A stretch of DNA of 64,000 bases. It comes from Agrypnia vestita. Its lineage: Eukaryota > Arthropoda > Insecta > Trichoptera > Phryganeidae. Made by a program: the position numbers and the translations under genes. Positions 1 through 11,862 of this stretch are shown piece by piece (within the stretch, counting starts at the first letter, position 1; each line of letters starts with the position of its first letter). The stretch lies in contig JADDOH010023117.1 of NCBI GenBank assembly GCA_016648135.1, positions 434,001 to 498,000 on the forward strand, in the 5' to 3' direction. Below the pieces are notes generated by a model. It worked only from the letters and a program-made list of their open reading frames with translations. It had not been told where the DNA came from and searched no databases.

Positions 1-465
1 TTAATTCGCGCCGCATCCAAGTCGCGAGTTTCACAAGCATCTCTATTTTATGAATATGCATGAATACAATTTCATCATCTACAATCATAATATAACTACT
101 GTAGTTGGTCCTCAAAATACCAAAGCCAAATTCAAATAACGAATTCCGGAGGGGCGATTATACATATACATAAATGGTTTCTTGCCAAACGGGTATCGTG
201 TGCGTTCAGCCTTGCTGGTCGAGATGCTATCGTGTGTTTGACACATGTTCGCGTTAATTCGAGTGTTAATAATGCCATCAATTATGTGACAAACTGTCCT
301 CGACACATTCAAATAAATACAATAAAAAATTGCTTAATCTTTTCTGAATGTTATGCGCGTAACATATGGTGCTGACGAAAAATAAAGGTTTCTTACTGAG
401 GTTCTGCCTTGTAGGAATTAATGAAAAACAGGATCCACTCGAATATCTTTATTTTTACTTGAAAA
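1..465. other. Intergenic, no gene seen
   Basis: AT-rich sequence upstream of the first mariner insertion. No open frame here has transposon or protein-family motifs that I recognise, and I see no clear repeat structure. Confidence 0.5.
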
Positions 466-467
466 TA

Positions 468-1752
468 TTAGGTCCTTACATATGAAATTGGCGTTTAGTA
501 TGGGAGGAACATAAAGCCGATTTTTTTTTATTATAATATATTTATTTAATCAAAGTATGTACCATTGCTATCTATGCACTTTTGCCATCTCATAGGTAGT
601 TCATCGATCCCTTTACTAAAAAAACCTTTCGGACGGGAATCAATAAAATCTTTGAAGGCGGTTTGGACTGCCCCATCGGAGTTGAATTTTTTCCTTTGCA
701 AGAAGTTATCCAAATTTCGAAAAAAATGGTAATCTGTTGGGGCAAGGTCCGGAGAGTACGGTGGATGTCTTAGACATTCCAATTGAAGCTCCTCTAATTT
801 GGTAGCCGTCTGTTGTGCAGTGTGTGGTCTAGCATTATCATGAAGCAGCAGTGGCCTAGAGCGATTAACCAGCCTCGGTTGTTTAGCAGCTAGTTTTTCC
901 ATCATGGTTTGCAGTTGCTGACAATAGACATCTGCCGTAATCGTCTGGCCAGATTTAAGTAAGCTGTAGTGAACGACACCAGCACTAGTCCACCAAACGC
1001 TCACAAGTAACTTTTTTGGAGTCAATTTTCGCTTGGGGCATGGTTTGGCTGGTTCGGCAGGGTTCAGCCATTGCGATGAGCGCTTCCGATTATCGTACAG
1101 GATCCATTTTTCATCACAGGTAATGATTCGATTTAAAATCCATTCATTATTGTGCCGGTTGAGTAATGCAACGCAGCAGTCAACGCGCGTTTGTTGATTT
1201 GCTTCACTCAATTCGTGAGGTACCCACCTTTCAAGCTTTTTCACCTTACCAATTTGCTTCAAGTGGATTCAAACAGTTTTATCACTAACACCGCAGCCTG
1301 CAGCTAACTCGGATGTGGTTGCGATGGATCCGCTTCCACAATAGCCTTCAATTCTTCATTATCAACTTTGGTCTCCGGCCGTCCACGGGGCTTGTTCTGC
1401 AGGTCGAAATTTCCAGAACGAAAACGTTGGAACCAAAAACGCACTGTGTTTTCTTTTGCGGCACCGTCGCCATACACATCATTAATCCTTCGAGCCGTTT
1501 TTGCAGCACTGGTGCCACGGTGGAACTCGTACTCGTAAATGACGCGATATTTCAAGTTTTTCATTTTGTAAACTGAGTGACGCAAAGAAAAAAACAATTG
1601 AGGAAAAAACAAATGAATTATAATTTTCAAAACACAAATACATAAGTAAATAGCTGTATAAATTTGGATTTGGAATTCCTAACCATAGAGAAGATATTTG
1701 AGATCAAATTTGCCAGTACGGCAAAACGCCAATTTCATATGTAAGGACCTAA
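468..1752 (-). mobile_element. mariner element, cecropia type, copy 1 (Mar-1), degenerate
   Basis: This is a full-length element of about 1285 bp lying on the minus strand. It begins and ends with the terminal inverted repeat TTAGGTCCTTACATATGAAA and is flanked on each side by the TA dinucleotide (466-467 and 1753-1754) that mariners duplicate on insertion. The two terminal repeats share 29 bases before they diverge. The element carries one transposase gene, which is broken here by a frameshift and a stop, so this copy cannot make its own enzyme. Its ends look intact, so it could still be moved by transposase from copies 3 or 4 (inference). Confidence 0.95.
546..1564 (-). pseudogene. mariner transposase pseudogene (Mar-1)
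   Basis: This is the DD34D transposase of a cecropia-type mariner, related to the transposase part of human SETMAR/Hsmar1. The enzyme would bind the terminal repeats, excise the element and integrate it at TA. Compared with the intact copies at 39-41 kb, one T is missing near 1320, which shifts the frame just after the DPSQ motif in the DNA-binding region. A TTA leucine codon has also become a TGA stop at 1269-1271. Downstream of these lesions the catalytic domain is otherwise well preserved, with TCDEKW, HDNARPH and YSPDLAPTDYHFF. The frame ends in the usual SNGTYFD. The length from the ATG is 1019 nt against 1020 in the intact copies, which agrees with a single deleted base. The gene is surely non-functional. 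Confidence 0.95.
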
Positions 1753-1754
1753 TA

Positions 1755-3740
1755 TAAGTCGTAATTTATAGAATGCACGTGTTATCCAGTGTGTCAAGTG
1801 ACGTCTTATAATTTTAGTATTTATATATAAGACGCTGAGCCTTACAATTACTAAAATTATAATACGTTAATTATAAAAAACTTTTTTCTTTTTTTCAAGA
1901 TCTGAGAGTAAATAATAATAATAATTTGATCATTTATATAGCGCCGTTTTGGCGAGACTCACATCAAGGGCTCTTTACACAAAAAAATTATATTACAAAA
2001 CAACTTCCTGGCTAAAAAACTTATTTACTATTACTTATTCAGTAGATGAAATGCAAAAAATGGAATTATCATTTACTACCGCCTTACCGTGGTACTACCG
2101 CCTTAGCAAAAAGTGCAAAAGTGTAGGGCCGATATGTGGGTCCCACTTCACCGTACTTTTACCTCCCGACGTGATACGGAGATGGCCTTTAGAGAAAAAG
2201 ATACGTCAACTTGGTGACGTATGAGTAGGACCGATATGATTCGCTTATGCAATGGTCCTAGGAGTGCGGTGGGTATTCATGCACTGTAATTTTTCTCACA
2301 TTTAATTTAACTAGTAAACTAACTAATTGCGTTAATTAAACGAGGCTTGAGATGTGGTCTACTATAGAGACGTAGTACGGCTTGTAAAATTATTGATTTA
2401 TAAATAAATAAATAGGTCTTTAAAGTGTATTATTTTCAAACGTATAATTTTTTTTAAAATGACAAAATTTAAACAAGTAGTGACATACCGAAAACGTTGA
2501 AGTGTTTCTCGATGGTGTCTTATTTCAGCGCGTCTTTCCCCCGGCGTCTGGGGTACAGTTTCACTAAATCGCATTAGTCGCGGGTTAATCCTCCGCAACC
2601 TTAGCGGGGTGAAGATTAAGGCAAGGGAGGGCGCGCTTCGTTTTCTTACCTATCTATCGCCTCGTCGTCGGCGCTGGAGTGTTCGGTTTCACCTTTATAC
2701 ATTTCCGAGCATCTGAGGCGTCAATCATACGGTTTAATCTGATCCTTTCTCTATGCCTCACGTTTGCTTATTAAATCCAACGCTACATTTTTGAGTAGTT
2801 TTCTTGACACCCCCCGAAAAAATGGAGGTGAGGTGTTGAGTGTTTTTCGCATCTGAAATCAGTCTTAAAAAATTTTATATTTAAGATAAACGTAGAACCG
2901 ACTGCATTTTCTGTAAGAATAAATGAAATTTTTAGAGGTCCGTAATTGTTTTATGTACTTACAACGAGTTTTGAAGGCCTTTTAAATTAATTTATTAACC
3001 CTCTTTTTTACATTGTCAAACAGTTGCCGTCACGTTTGATTGAATTTTCAAAATATTGGGTTCTCCTTAAATACTTATTCACCGTAAACATACATTATTT
3101 TATACTGTCTCAAGATTGATATATGTATACTTACATTCTTTCGTTTTGATTCGCTGCATGATTAGTTTACCCCTCTTTAGATTAAAAAAATGTCAGTTAC
3201 CCGAATAATAATAGGATAAAAACGAAATGTTTATATTTTTGATAGTTCAATAATGACTTTTATTGCAAATAACCAAGTTTAAAAACGAGACATGTATAGC
3301 GAGCATACAGGAAAGAATGATCATGTCAAAGTTTGTTCTCAAATTAAGATTAAAGTTTTTCGAAAAATACTCATAGTTTCAATATTGTGTAAACATCTGT
3401 GTACTTATAATCTTATCCAATTCGGAGTGGATTATCTTGATTATTTTTCGTCAATAATAGGATTCTGTATGTGGCTCTCATTCTCAATTTTTCATGTAGC
3501 AGATATGCATGTGCTAACTTGAACAATATGCAATTTTTCATTTTGGGGAATATAAAAGGAATTAAGTTGCCTATTTATTTTTTTTACAGTAAAATATATG
3601 AGTCGTAGAGTCATAAAACCCGCTCTGGAGGCCTTTATTGCTTATGAACCACGCCACAATGGTGTGGAAAAAATCGCGGAGAAAATGTTTATAAGGCCCG
3701 TGTACCTAAAGAAAAAATATTGCGCGCTCTATAATAATCT
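1755..3740. other. Intergenic, no gene seen; dispersed GCGCC motif near 1936-1980
   Basis: No coding region is supported. A segment at about 1936-1980 (tagcgccgttttggcg followed by a CTCACATCAAGGGC-like stretch) resembles segments near 51990-52030 (reverse), 53670-53710 and 55565-55600 (reverse), often next to TAA-rich tracts. It is probably a fragment of a dispersed repeat. A moderately GC-rich patch at about 2520-2700 has no recognisable product. Confidence 0.45.
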
Positions 3741-3750
3741 ATTTTTTGGT

Positions 3751-3991
3751 ACAAGTGGTTCGCGTCTTTGCAAAGTTCTATATGTAGTATTTTTGAAGGG
3801 TCTCGCAAACACGGTGATGGCAACCTCCGTAGGTTTCCGCGTTCGAGTTTTCTCGCCCGGGGTTCAAGCCCAACTCCGGCCGTATAATTTAGTTTTTTTT
3901 AGCCGTGAATTCGAACGAAATTACGAACATTACACAAAGTTACGGGATCAGACAGATGGACGGACAGATAACGAAATTATTTTAATTGGGA
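3751..3991 (+). mobile_element. SINE-B copy, tRNA-related
   Basis: This is one of four copies of a SINE-like family in the window; the others are at 15.96, 48.63 and 61.69 kb. Shared landmarks in order are GGTTCGCGTCTTTG near the start, a tRNA B-box-like GGGGTTCAAGCCC, then TTTTTTAGCCGTGAATTCGA and a tail rich in GACAGA/GACGGA. In the best copy (48.63 kb) an A-box-like TAGCTACATAGAGCGG lies about 45 bp before the B box, so RNA polymerase III transcription is the likely origin. It has no protein-coding capacity; the open frame across it is incidental. This copy is diverged in its middle part. Confidence 0.7.
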
Positions 3992-4018
3992 TTTATTAAC
4001 CATTTTCAAATATATTAT

Positions 4019-4163
4019 ATCGGTAGATGTCTCATACAGACGAAGCTATTTTTATATGGGAAAGTCAGTCAGTCAGTCTTGGAGATCTATTTTATATCAA
4101 AATCTAGTCTATAAATCTAGAATTGTTTTCTTTAGAAAAATTGAACATACTCAAAACATTCTG
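4019..4163. repeat. Family F foldback fragment
   Basis: It contains the family core (GATGTCTCATACAGACGAAG, then TTTTTATATGGGAAAGT) followed about 70 bp later by an inverted copy of the family terminus (AACATACTCAAAACATTCTG). Similar pieces lie at 8.77, 31.38, 33.96, 34.25, 35.61, 36.18 and 42.74 kb. It is non-coding and probably a non-autonomous DNA element remnant. Confidence 0.55.
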
Positions 4164-4838
4164 AATACCCTCTTCAGCTCTTCTAGAGAGGATTCTCAAC
4201 CCGCCTGTGATTCGTAGCGAGTTTTGCAAATCATCCCTATACCTATTTTTTAAAAATATATTTTAACGTAATGAAGCGAGATTTTTGACCCGATGTAGCC
4301 TTATTCGATAGATTTTTAGAAACTCCGCCATATGACGTTCTAGCCTCATTCTTTCACGATACGTCCAGAGCTGATTTTGTAACTCTACGACTCATTTTTT
4401 CCAATACAACTGTCAGAAAAGATCAGAATCACTCTCGGGTCGCGTGGTATAAATCAATTAATTTCCCCCATTAATAGACTTTTACCTCTGTGCTAGCGAT
4501 CCGTAAGTGATGCTGCTTATCCGAGCGTATCTTTACACGGCGAAAATCTCCCGTCTCCGGCTGCCGCGCGCGGGACACTTCCTCGGGCTGCTGTGACGGG
4601 ATGCATCCGCTGCTCGGGAAGCGTGAAGCTCATCGGAGTATCTGTACTTCAATTAAATAAACTTCCTTCAAACTAGATTAGACGAAAACACACAAAAATT
4701 GGACTTTGGAGGATTGGAGACGAGTTATATTTTCCGATGAAACAAAATATAAATTAAACTTTCAAAACAAGAAAACACTTTGTGGCTCAACTTTGTATTG
4801 AAAATAAAATTAAATTCTTAGTTTTACACCCCTCATTA
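4164..4838. other. Intergenic; short GC-rich patch at 4500-4640
   Basis: No gene recognised. The patch around 4500-4640 is clearly richer in G+C than its surroundings (for example CTGCCGCGCGCGGGACAC), but I see no open frame, splice pattern or known motif that assigns it. Confidence 0.4.
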
Positions 4839-5005
4839 CTATATATTCGTCCACTAGCTTCGCTTGGTCTCAACCTTCATCACTACAAGTATAATATAAA
4901 CTAAATAATGTGTACTTAGATGAAATGTCTGTACTTACATCAGTTTTTATTATACTTGTCCAGATGACGGTTAGGACCAACCGAAACTAGTTGACGAATG
5001 TATAG
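4839..5005. mobile_element. Small foldback MITE, about 167 bp
   Basis: The left arm starts CTATATATTCGTCCACTAGC and the right arm, reverse complemented, starts CTATACATTCGTCAACTAGT. The arms continue to pair through TTGGTC and, further in, through ACAAGTATAAT. Nearly the whole element is an imperfect inverted repeat with arms of roughly 80 bp, the usual form of a foldback MITE. I could not define a target duplication with certainty. Confidence 0.7.
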
Positions 5006-6828
5006 AAATAAGTGGTAGAAATAAGACTAAATATTTTATTTTTAAAATAAAAATTGTTTGGTGCAGATGGGAAGAGAATAGATATTCGTAAAATCGGAAA
5101 AAGACATCAACTTGATTGCGTTACGTTTTGGGTATCCAGTTGGTCATCAAAACATTAAAAAATAATTACATATAAACACAAGTACTTTTTAAACATAATC
5201 TTCATTACAGAATTGACCAGTATTAGAAAAAATCGAGTCACTTATTCAGAAGAATTGCAATATTTTTTCCATGTCATTGACCCCCCATATGTGAAGGTGT
5301 TGATAAAAAATTCTAACTTTACAAGTCCCGAAATTCACTGTTCAAAGGTTAAATTTGGCAAATATATAAATGTCTCAGGTAGGTGTATCATATCACGCCT
5401 AAACAAAGTACTATGTTTGTTTACTTGGCCAATGCCCAACTTCTTTTGGCCTCTTTAGGTAACGCCTTTTTTCCTTCGGGAAGGAAGGGGAAAAACGGAA
5501 TTTTATTTCATGTTCAGATGCTGTTCTGTTTTTTTTTGGAAAATAAAAACTATATAAGTGCATTTATTGTATATATTGCAATTTTTATGCGTTTTTAAAG
5601 CAGTTTATTGACAGAAAACTTCCGAGAAAATATTGCCGTAGGTACCTACGTTAAAAATATTTTTGTAAAAATAAGGAAGGTGAAATTACTCGTTCTTAAT
5701 TGAAATTTTTTTCAAATAAATTGATGTTTTATTAATTTTTGTTTATGTATAAACCTTACAAATATTAAATTGATTTCTTATCCATAACGCAATTATTCAT
5801 TGTCGACATTATGCACGCTTTCCTATTTCTCATTTATTATACACTGATACAAAGTTCGACACTGTAGGATTTGCATTTATAATGATTTTAAGTAAGGTCA
5901 TACATACATCAGACATTTGAAAACCAATAGATTCTCAACATATATGTACTTTGCCCTTTTGTCAGTCTACTCACGTACGTATATTGGTTGGGCGATTACG
6001 CAACCGCTCTCCTCTTCTGCCTTTAGTCGCACCTAAAAACAATCCTAAGGACAAAAAATCCCTTCCTGCATTGGCTGATTTTGTCTTTTTTTTTACTCTT
6101 TTCTAATTCCAATACTAACAGTGTTTTTTTCAAACAAATCCCTCCCGTTGCAACAAAGCTGGAATAGAATACGTAAACTCTTATTGAGATACTTTATAAA
6201 TCTTGTACATGGCAAGCAAGGCCAAAAATAATTGCAACTCACATCTAAAATAAAAAAATATTAACCGTGTTATGAATTTAAGTCCTTAAGCAGTTACATA
6301 CTTTGAAACAAGAAAACTAATTAGGCTAGTTAACGAACATAGCAGATGTGTATCTAGATCATTTATTTTGAAAAATAAAATGCTAAGTTTCGTGGTAACG
6401 TCATACCTGTTTGCTCTTTGCAATTTATAGTATTTCTATCGAAAACTATATATTTAAAAAAATTCTGCATCCTTTAGATACTCTTGAAAACATATGAAGT
6501 TCCTTGATGTAAGAGAACAAACAATATAAGGTTTCATGTTTAAACACTGACAGAGGTCAGAACATTGCGAAACCTTAACATATGATCGTAACACTCGTGT
6601 CAAAAATCAAAATCATGTAAAAATTAGCATTAAAACAGCAATTTTTCATTCAAAAAACCTTTGAGCTTTTTGACACTGCGTCTACAATCATTCAACTACC
6701 CGACAGTATTCTCTACGACAAGTCTTGCACATAACTCAGCGCTTACATTTATTTTACAACACCTATTATTATTATTACAATGCTGTAGTACATAAATCAT
6801 TGTTTAATGTATATTTGAAAGCTTATAA
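5006..6828. other. Intergenic, no gene seen
   Basis: Long AT-rich stretch. The short open frames at 5213-5598 have no motif I recognise and read like chance frames. No RNA gene or clear repeat was found. Confidence 0.45.
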
Positions 6829-6830
6829 TA

Positions 6831-7944
6831 TTAGGTCCTTACATATGAAATTGGTGTTTTGCCGTACTGGCAAATTTGATCTCAAATATCTTCTCTTTGG
6901 TTAGGAATTCCAAATCCAAATTTATACAGCTATTTACTCATGTATTTGTGTTTTGAAAATTATAATTCATTTGTTTTTTCCTCAATTGTTTTTTTCTTTG
7001 CGTCACTCAGTTTACAAAATGAAAAACTTGAAATATCGCGTTATTTACGAGTACGAGTTCCACCGTGGCACCAGTGCTGCAGAAACGGCTCGAAGGATTA
7101 ATGATGTGTATGGCGACGGTGCCGCAAAAGAAAACACAGTGCGTTTTTGGTTCCAACGTTTTCGTTCTGGAAATTTCGACCTGCAGAACAAGCCCCGTGG
7201 ACGGCCGGAGACCAAAGTTGATAATGAAGAATTGAAGGCTATGTGGAAGCGGATCCATCGCAAACCACATCCGAGTTAGCTGCAGGCTGCGGTGTTAGTG
7301 ATAAAACTGTTTTAATCCACTTGAAGCAAATTGGTAAGGTGAAAAAGCTTGAAAGGTGGGTACCTCACGAATTGAGTGAAGCAAATCAACAAACGCGCGT
7401 TGACTGCTGCGTTGCATTACTCAACCGGCACAATAATGAAGGGATTTTAAATCTTAAATCTGGCCAGACGATTACGGCAGATGTCTATTGTCAGCAACTG
7501 CAAACCATGATGGAAAAGAAAGCTGCTAAACAACCGAGGCTGGTTAATCGCTCTAGGCCACTGCTGCTTCATGATAACGCTAGACCACACACTGCACAAC
7601 AGACGGCTACCAAATTAGAGGAGCTTCAATTGGAATGTCTAAGACATCCACCGTACTCTCCGGACCTTGCCCCAACAGATTACCATTTTTTTCGAAATTT
7701 GGATAACTTCTTGCAAAGGAAAAAATTCAACTCCGATGGGGCAGTACAAACCGCCTTCAAAGATTTTATTGATTCCCGTCCGAATGGTTTTTTTAGTAAA
7801 GGGATCGATGAACTACCTATGAGATGGCAAAAGTGCATAGATAGCAATGGTACATACTTTGATTAAATAAAACTATTATAATAAAAAAAAATCGGCTTTA
7901 TGTTCCTCCCATACTAAACGCCAATTTCATATGTAAGGACCTAA
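6831..7944 (+). mobile_element. mariner element, cecropia type, copy 2 (Mar-2), internally deleted
   Basis: The same family as Mar-1, on the plus strand and flanked by TA at 6829-6830 and 7945-7946. It is 1114 bp long, about 170 bp shorter than the full-length copies, because of one clean internal deletion in the transposase gene. Both terminal repeats are present (TTAGGTCCTTACATATGAAA at each end in inverted orientation; the left one has TTGGTGTTT where the others have TTGGCGTTT). It is non-autonomous but may be mobilisable by transposase from another copy. Confidence 0.95.
7019..7866 (+). pseudogene. mariner transposase pseudogene (Mar-2)
   Basis: The start ATG at 7019 begins MKNLKYRVIYEYEF, as in the intact copies. 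Two lesions are visible. First, one T is missing near 7242 (GCTATGTGG where intact copies have GCTATTGTGG), which shifts the frame in the DNA-binding half. Second, 171 bp, exactly 57 codons, are missing at the junction 7453/7454, between ATTTTAAATC and TTAAATCTGG. The lost block contains the TCDEKW motif with the first catalytic aspartate, so the protein would be inactive even without the frameshift. The remaining part keeps HDNARPH and PTDYHFF and ends SNGTYFD. The 848-nt length equals 1020 minus 171 minus 1, so no other net indel is needed. Confidence 0.95.
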
Positions 7945-7946
7945 TA

Positions 7947-8765
7947 TTGTATTTATTACCAATATTATGCGCATGTGTGGTCTCCAGAACAGGTTAAGAG
8001 TACAGAATATGGAGGAGAGTAAAGTGTAGAGAAAATTGAATATTTATGTAAATAGTTTTTATGAAAATCATATCATTAATATTACGATATTCATTCGATC
8101 CAGCTAAATGCTATTGCAATATTTTTCTGTCTTTCCTACCTCATTATTCCAAATTATATCAAGTCATAAATAATTGAATATAATTATATCTTCAATACCG
8201 CTATTGCAGGATTATAAGACGCGCTAAACCGGTCGGATTAAATAATTACTAGCATTAACGTTAATGTAGATACGTATCATTGTTGGACAGTGTATGCGGT
8301 GATGACATAGTACTGCGAAGGTACTTTAAAAATTTTTACGAGGAATAAGAAAGGGGAAATGGGGACAGAATCAGAAGAATTGAACCATCGGGTGAAACTT
8401 TTACAATAAAAAAAATATTTAGTATTCGATTCTCCCGCACCGTTGCCGATTATTTTACAAAATAACTTTCTATCCAGAATACGTACAAAAATATATTTTT
8501 CAAAATCCTCTGAAGTCTAAATGCCAGTTAGTTTTATTTATTAATCAGTTACAAAATTTACATATTGACGAGATAAAATAACAAATTATCATAAATTAAA
8601 CAAGATTTCTGTAGTCATCAATCCGATAATGAATGTTCACAACGTGTTTAATAATAATTTGGCAGTTTACGTAGTTTTGTTGTGTACTAATACCCATTTA
8701 CCTAACATGTGTTCCTATAATCGTGTGAAAAGTATAAATCAATCTCTAAAAAAATGTATGTTATC
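7947..8765. other. Intergenic, no gene seen
   Basis: AT-rich sequence between Mar-2 and a family F element. No coding or RNA feature recognised. Confidence 0.45.
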
Positions 8766-9056
8766 AAGATATATTACAGATGTCTGTCTCACAGAGACCA
8801 AGAATTTATATGAGAAAGTAGTTATGGAAGTATTTTGGATGTTTATAGGGCTTACGACCTATCGTGTGGCTGTTTGTTGATCGTTACACAATGTAACGTT
8901 CACCAATCCACCCATGATTGACCACCACATCTATCAAAATTTTGGAAGATGTATGCATGTTATTTATACAACTCGTTCCACGTATGAATGATTAATGATG
9001 GTTCTTTTGGGGACAAAATCCAGTATTGTGTACTTGAAAATTTTTAACATTCTGAA
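8766..9056. mobile_element. Family F foldback element, near-complete copy
   Basis: Reading left to right it shows TCAAGATATATTACAGATGT, the core CTCACAGAGACC, GGGCTTACGACCTATCG, GTAACGTTCACCA and CATCTATCAAAATTTTGGAAG. It then shows an inverted terminus with GGGGACAAAATCCAGTATTG ending at CATTCTGAATAT. That terminus is the reverse complement of the left end seen at 31.38 and 34.25 kb, so the family has inverted ends. It has no coding capacity. Confidence 0.6.
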
Positions 9057-9229
9057 TATACCTACTAATGTATGAAGATAGTACATACAAATTTGATATA
9101 CTTATATGAGTACAGTCACTTAAAATACAGTGAAGTGTTTTCCTTTGCAAACAGTATATTTCTTCCTTCCTTATTTGCTTTACAACATGAATATAAATTA
9201 GTGAATGTAAATCTGTTGTAGAATAGTCG

Positions 9230-9690
9230 ACAGAATGAAGAAAGGGTCGCTTATACAGTTTGGGGGTATGGTATGATTAGCATATGGTCAAGAAAATATA
9301 TGAGGTGAGTGTTGTAGGCAATAAGAACAAGGGGCGTCCGTGAAAGACCTGAATGAATGCTTAATCAGCTAAACCAGATGTTGGAGGACGGCCCGTGTGA
9401 GAGGTTTTAACAATAGACTAGCGAAGATGTATGTAAATGAAGAAGGCAAGAATGGTACGCCAGGACAGATGAGCGTGGCATACTACTTGGAGGGAAAAAG
9501 AGATAGATATTATTATGAAATGAATATAACATCAATTGAATTTTTCCGTAACAGTAGTACTTGCATTTCTATAATGCTATATGTAATATTCCAATGGGTA
9601 TTTGAAAACAAAATTTCGAAAGAAAGCGATTCATTACGAATACATAGGATTACTTGTCAATTTCACATGAATTCATGTGAAGGTAGATTC
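9230..9690 (+). pseudogene. Degenerate LINE 3' fragment
   Basis: Translated pieces across shifted frames resemble the C-terminal end of LINE reverse-transcriptase proteins: a K-G-R-P-R-K block, then SFNNR-like (VRGFNNRLAKMYVNEE), then a YLEGKRDRY ending. The better-preserved relative at 45.93 kb carries the same order (RKRGRPRRR, RSLNNRPACTRRCMNVDEAR, CQDRKKW). The copy is old and broken. The assignment rests on this motif order only. Confidence 0.5.
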
Positions 9691-9699
9691 TAAATGTAA

Positions 9700-11560
9700 T
9701 TTATATCCTTCGCGCACGTCCAGGTCTGGTTTTTAACGCTAAAGTAAAGTAATACATATTTCACAATGATTCCTTCCTGGCTATTGTCTCTTTCTTTTGA
9801 GAAATTATCCAATCATTGCTAATTAACGAAATAGTTAACAGCGGAAGTTACTCGTAAAACTATTAACAGGCGTGATATTGAAATGTAACATGCAAGTAAA
9901 TAATTATTTTGTAATAAATTATACAATATCAACAATCTAGTCACTTAATTATGAAGTTATCAACGACAGAGTAGAAAAAATCTAGTAAAAAATATAGTTA
10001 CGTTAATTATGTTTACTCCGTACAGTTGTAGTTTCATAAGGATATTTAGGAGTTAGACAATATAGAAAATAATGAGTTTATAATTGGATTTTAACAGTGT
10101 ATGTAGGAAATATGTCGGTATGTATGTCGGTATGTATGGGGGAAACAAAAGAAAAAATTGTACGAAAACTGGATGGTCTTGACTAGTTAACACATACGGA
10201 GGCGGCGCAAAATGGGAATATGGAAGAACCTTGTCGAGTCTTTAGGCCCCCCTACCCTGCTAGGACAAGGGGATAAAGGTGATGATGGTCATCTTCTTAA
10301 TTTTTTTAAAATGCTTTTAATTTTTTAAAATTAAATTAACACGATTTTAAGAGTTCAATATTTTTATCATCCATACCGGGACGATCGTTTCGGCAGATCA
10401 ACTGATAAACAGAACATTTTAGTGAGTTTATGTACAAACATTTTTTGGTGAAATTATGGGAAATAACATGAATAATAATACAATCAATACAGCTAATGGT
10501 TTTACAATTATACCATCTGAATAGGTAATTAAATGTTTATTGGAAATAGCAAGGATTATTGAATAAATACAAACAATATAAGATAGATATTAGACTTTCC
10601 CAAAAATGTTAAAATTACAAAAAAAATATTAAACTCTTAAAATTGTGTGTTGATTTTTTAATTTAAAAAAAATAAAAATGGAGTTCTTTACAATAAATAA
10701 TGTCAGTTTACAAAAAAATGTTTTTAGATTACGCTTCAATCATCTATCAAGAGCATTTATGATCCGTCGATAAATAATCTGTTTTGTTTCCAAAATGAGT
10801 AAAATAATTATCACAATCGTGTTTAGTATCCCATTTTCTCTTGTACTCTACAAATTTTATTGTTCCTAATGAACATTGAGCGTCATCTCCCGACCGCAAT
10901 CACACATCCACACTTCCGCCCGCCCGGCCCGCATTCCTCTCTTTAGGATTATAATAATTGTATCTGCACCCGAACCAATCGCAATTACAGCAAGGCCGGC
11001 CGGCCGGAATATAACGGTTCGGCAGGGAATAAAAATACCGACATTCCCGCGTAATTATCGCTGTTTATTGCTTCGAAGACATTTAACCGAGCCGGAAGGT
11101 TCAACGGGTTCGGATGCTGGCAATTTGAACACACATTTTGAGTTCGATGCCATCAATCAATCATCGGATCGCGAGAGAGCAAATAACTGCTGGATATAAT
11201 TATTTATAGTTAATCGTGATTCACATGCGAGCCTCACACAAGGAATACCGTGGAAGTTGTTTTTATTTGGTCATCAAAAATATGTAGGTATGTAGTACAT
11301 TTTTTATACATTAAAACTCTGATCAATTGATAATTTTTTATTTTTTGTGTAGTTCCATAACTTTTATGGCAGATTTTATTAAACATTATTTTCTTTAAAA
11401 TTCGAGGTTTTCGTAGTAGAGTGGTTCCGAGGAGAAATAACTTAATTATTGATGCATAAATGAAAATATGACTAAACAAATACGCCAAAGTCATTATCAT
11501 TGAGGGGACAACTTATTTTTTTATATTACCCATAAAAGTCTAATTAATATTTAGTAATAG
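9700..11560. other. Intergenic; possible LINE tail at 10186-10300
   Basis: No gene is supported. A segment at 10186-10300 (GAGGCGGCGCAAAATGGGA ... TTTAGGCCCCCCTACCCTGC ... GGTGATGATGGTC) looks like a LINE 3' untranslated tail, but I cannot link it to a frame. A short TATGTCGG repeat occurs at 10110-10145. The ORF at 10876-11199 has no recognisable domain. Confidence 0.35.
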
Positions 11561-11562
11561 TG

Positions 11563-11728
11563 AGTAGCTTGTTGATCCTGTAGTTAGGACCCTCGCCTCG
11601 TGATCCAAGGTCGCGGGTTCGAACCTCACTCCAGTCCAGCAAGTTAGTCCTATTTTCATAGCACAAGCGTTTAGCTTATACTTAGAATAGAATATTGATG
11701 TGACACGTATTCCGTGTTCGCATCTCAA
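11563..11728 (+). mobile_element. SINE-A copy, tRNA-derived
   Basis: This is a tRNA-related head with a B box (CGCGGGTTCGAACCTC at about 11612-11627) preceded by AGTAGCTTGTTG and TAGTTAGGACCC. A body follows with AAGTTAGTCCTATTTTCATAG, CACAAGCGTTTAG and the terminal CACGTATTCCGTGTTCGCAT. The same order is found on the minus strand at 23.5 kb and in partial copies at 49.8 and 52.95 kb. No functional tRNA is implied: the acceptor stem and anticodon arm do not form a clear cloverleaf. Confidence 0.75.
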
Positions 11729-11759
11729 AATATACTTATCACATCCCAGTATTTCGGTA

Positions 11760-11862
11760 GAAAACTTTGGTCATTTCTTGAACATTTCTAATCATAATCG
11801 AGGTAGGAACCTACCTTTAAAGTATTGTGAACTAGCTCGTGAACTAGCTCTGTTACACCCTG
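11760..11862. repeat. MITE-G right-end fragment
   Basis: It ends in TGTTACACCCTG followed by TA, like the right end of the copy at 14921-15329. It also contains CTTGAACATTTC and CATAATCGAGGTAGGAACC, which match the inner arm of MITE-G (CTTGAACATTTTCGA, CATAATCAAGGCAGG). A duplicated GAACTAGCTC lies near the end. Confidence 0.5.

Noticed and set aside
3598..3999. 133-residue plus-strand open frame
   Set aside because: It overlaps a SINE-B copy and has no domain; the coding appearance comes from the GC-richer SINE sequence.
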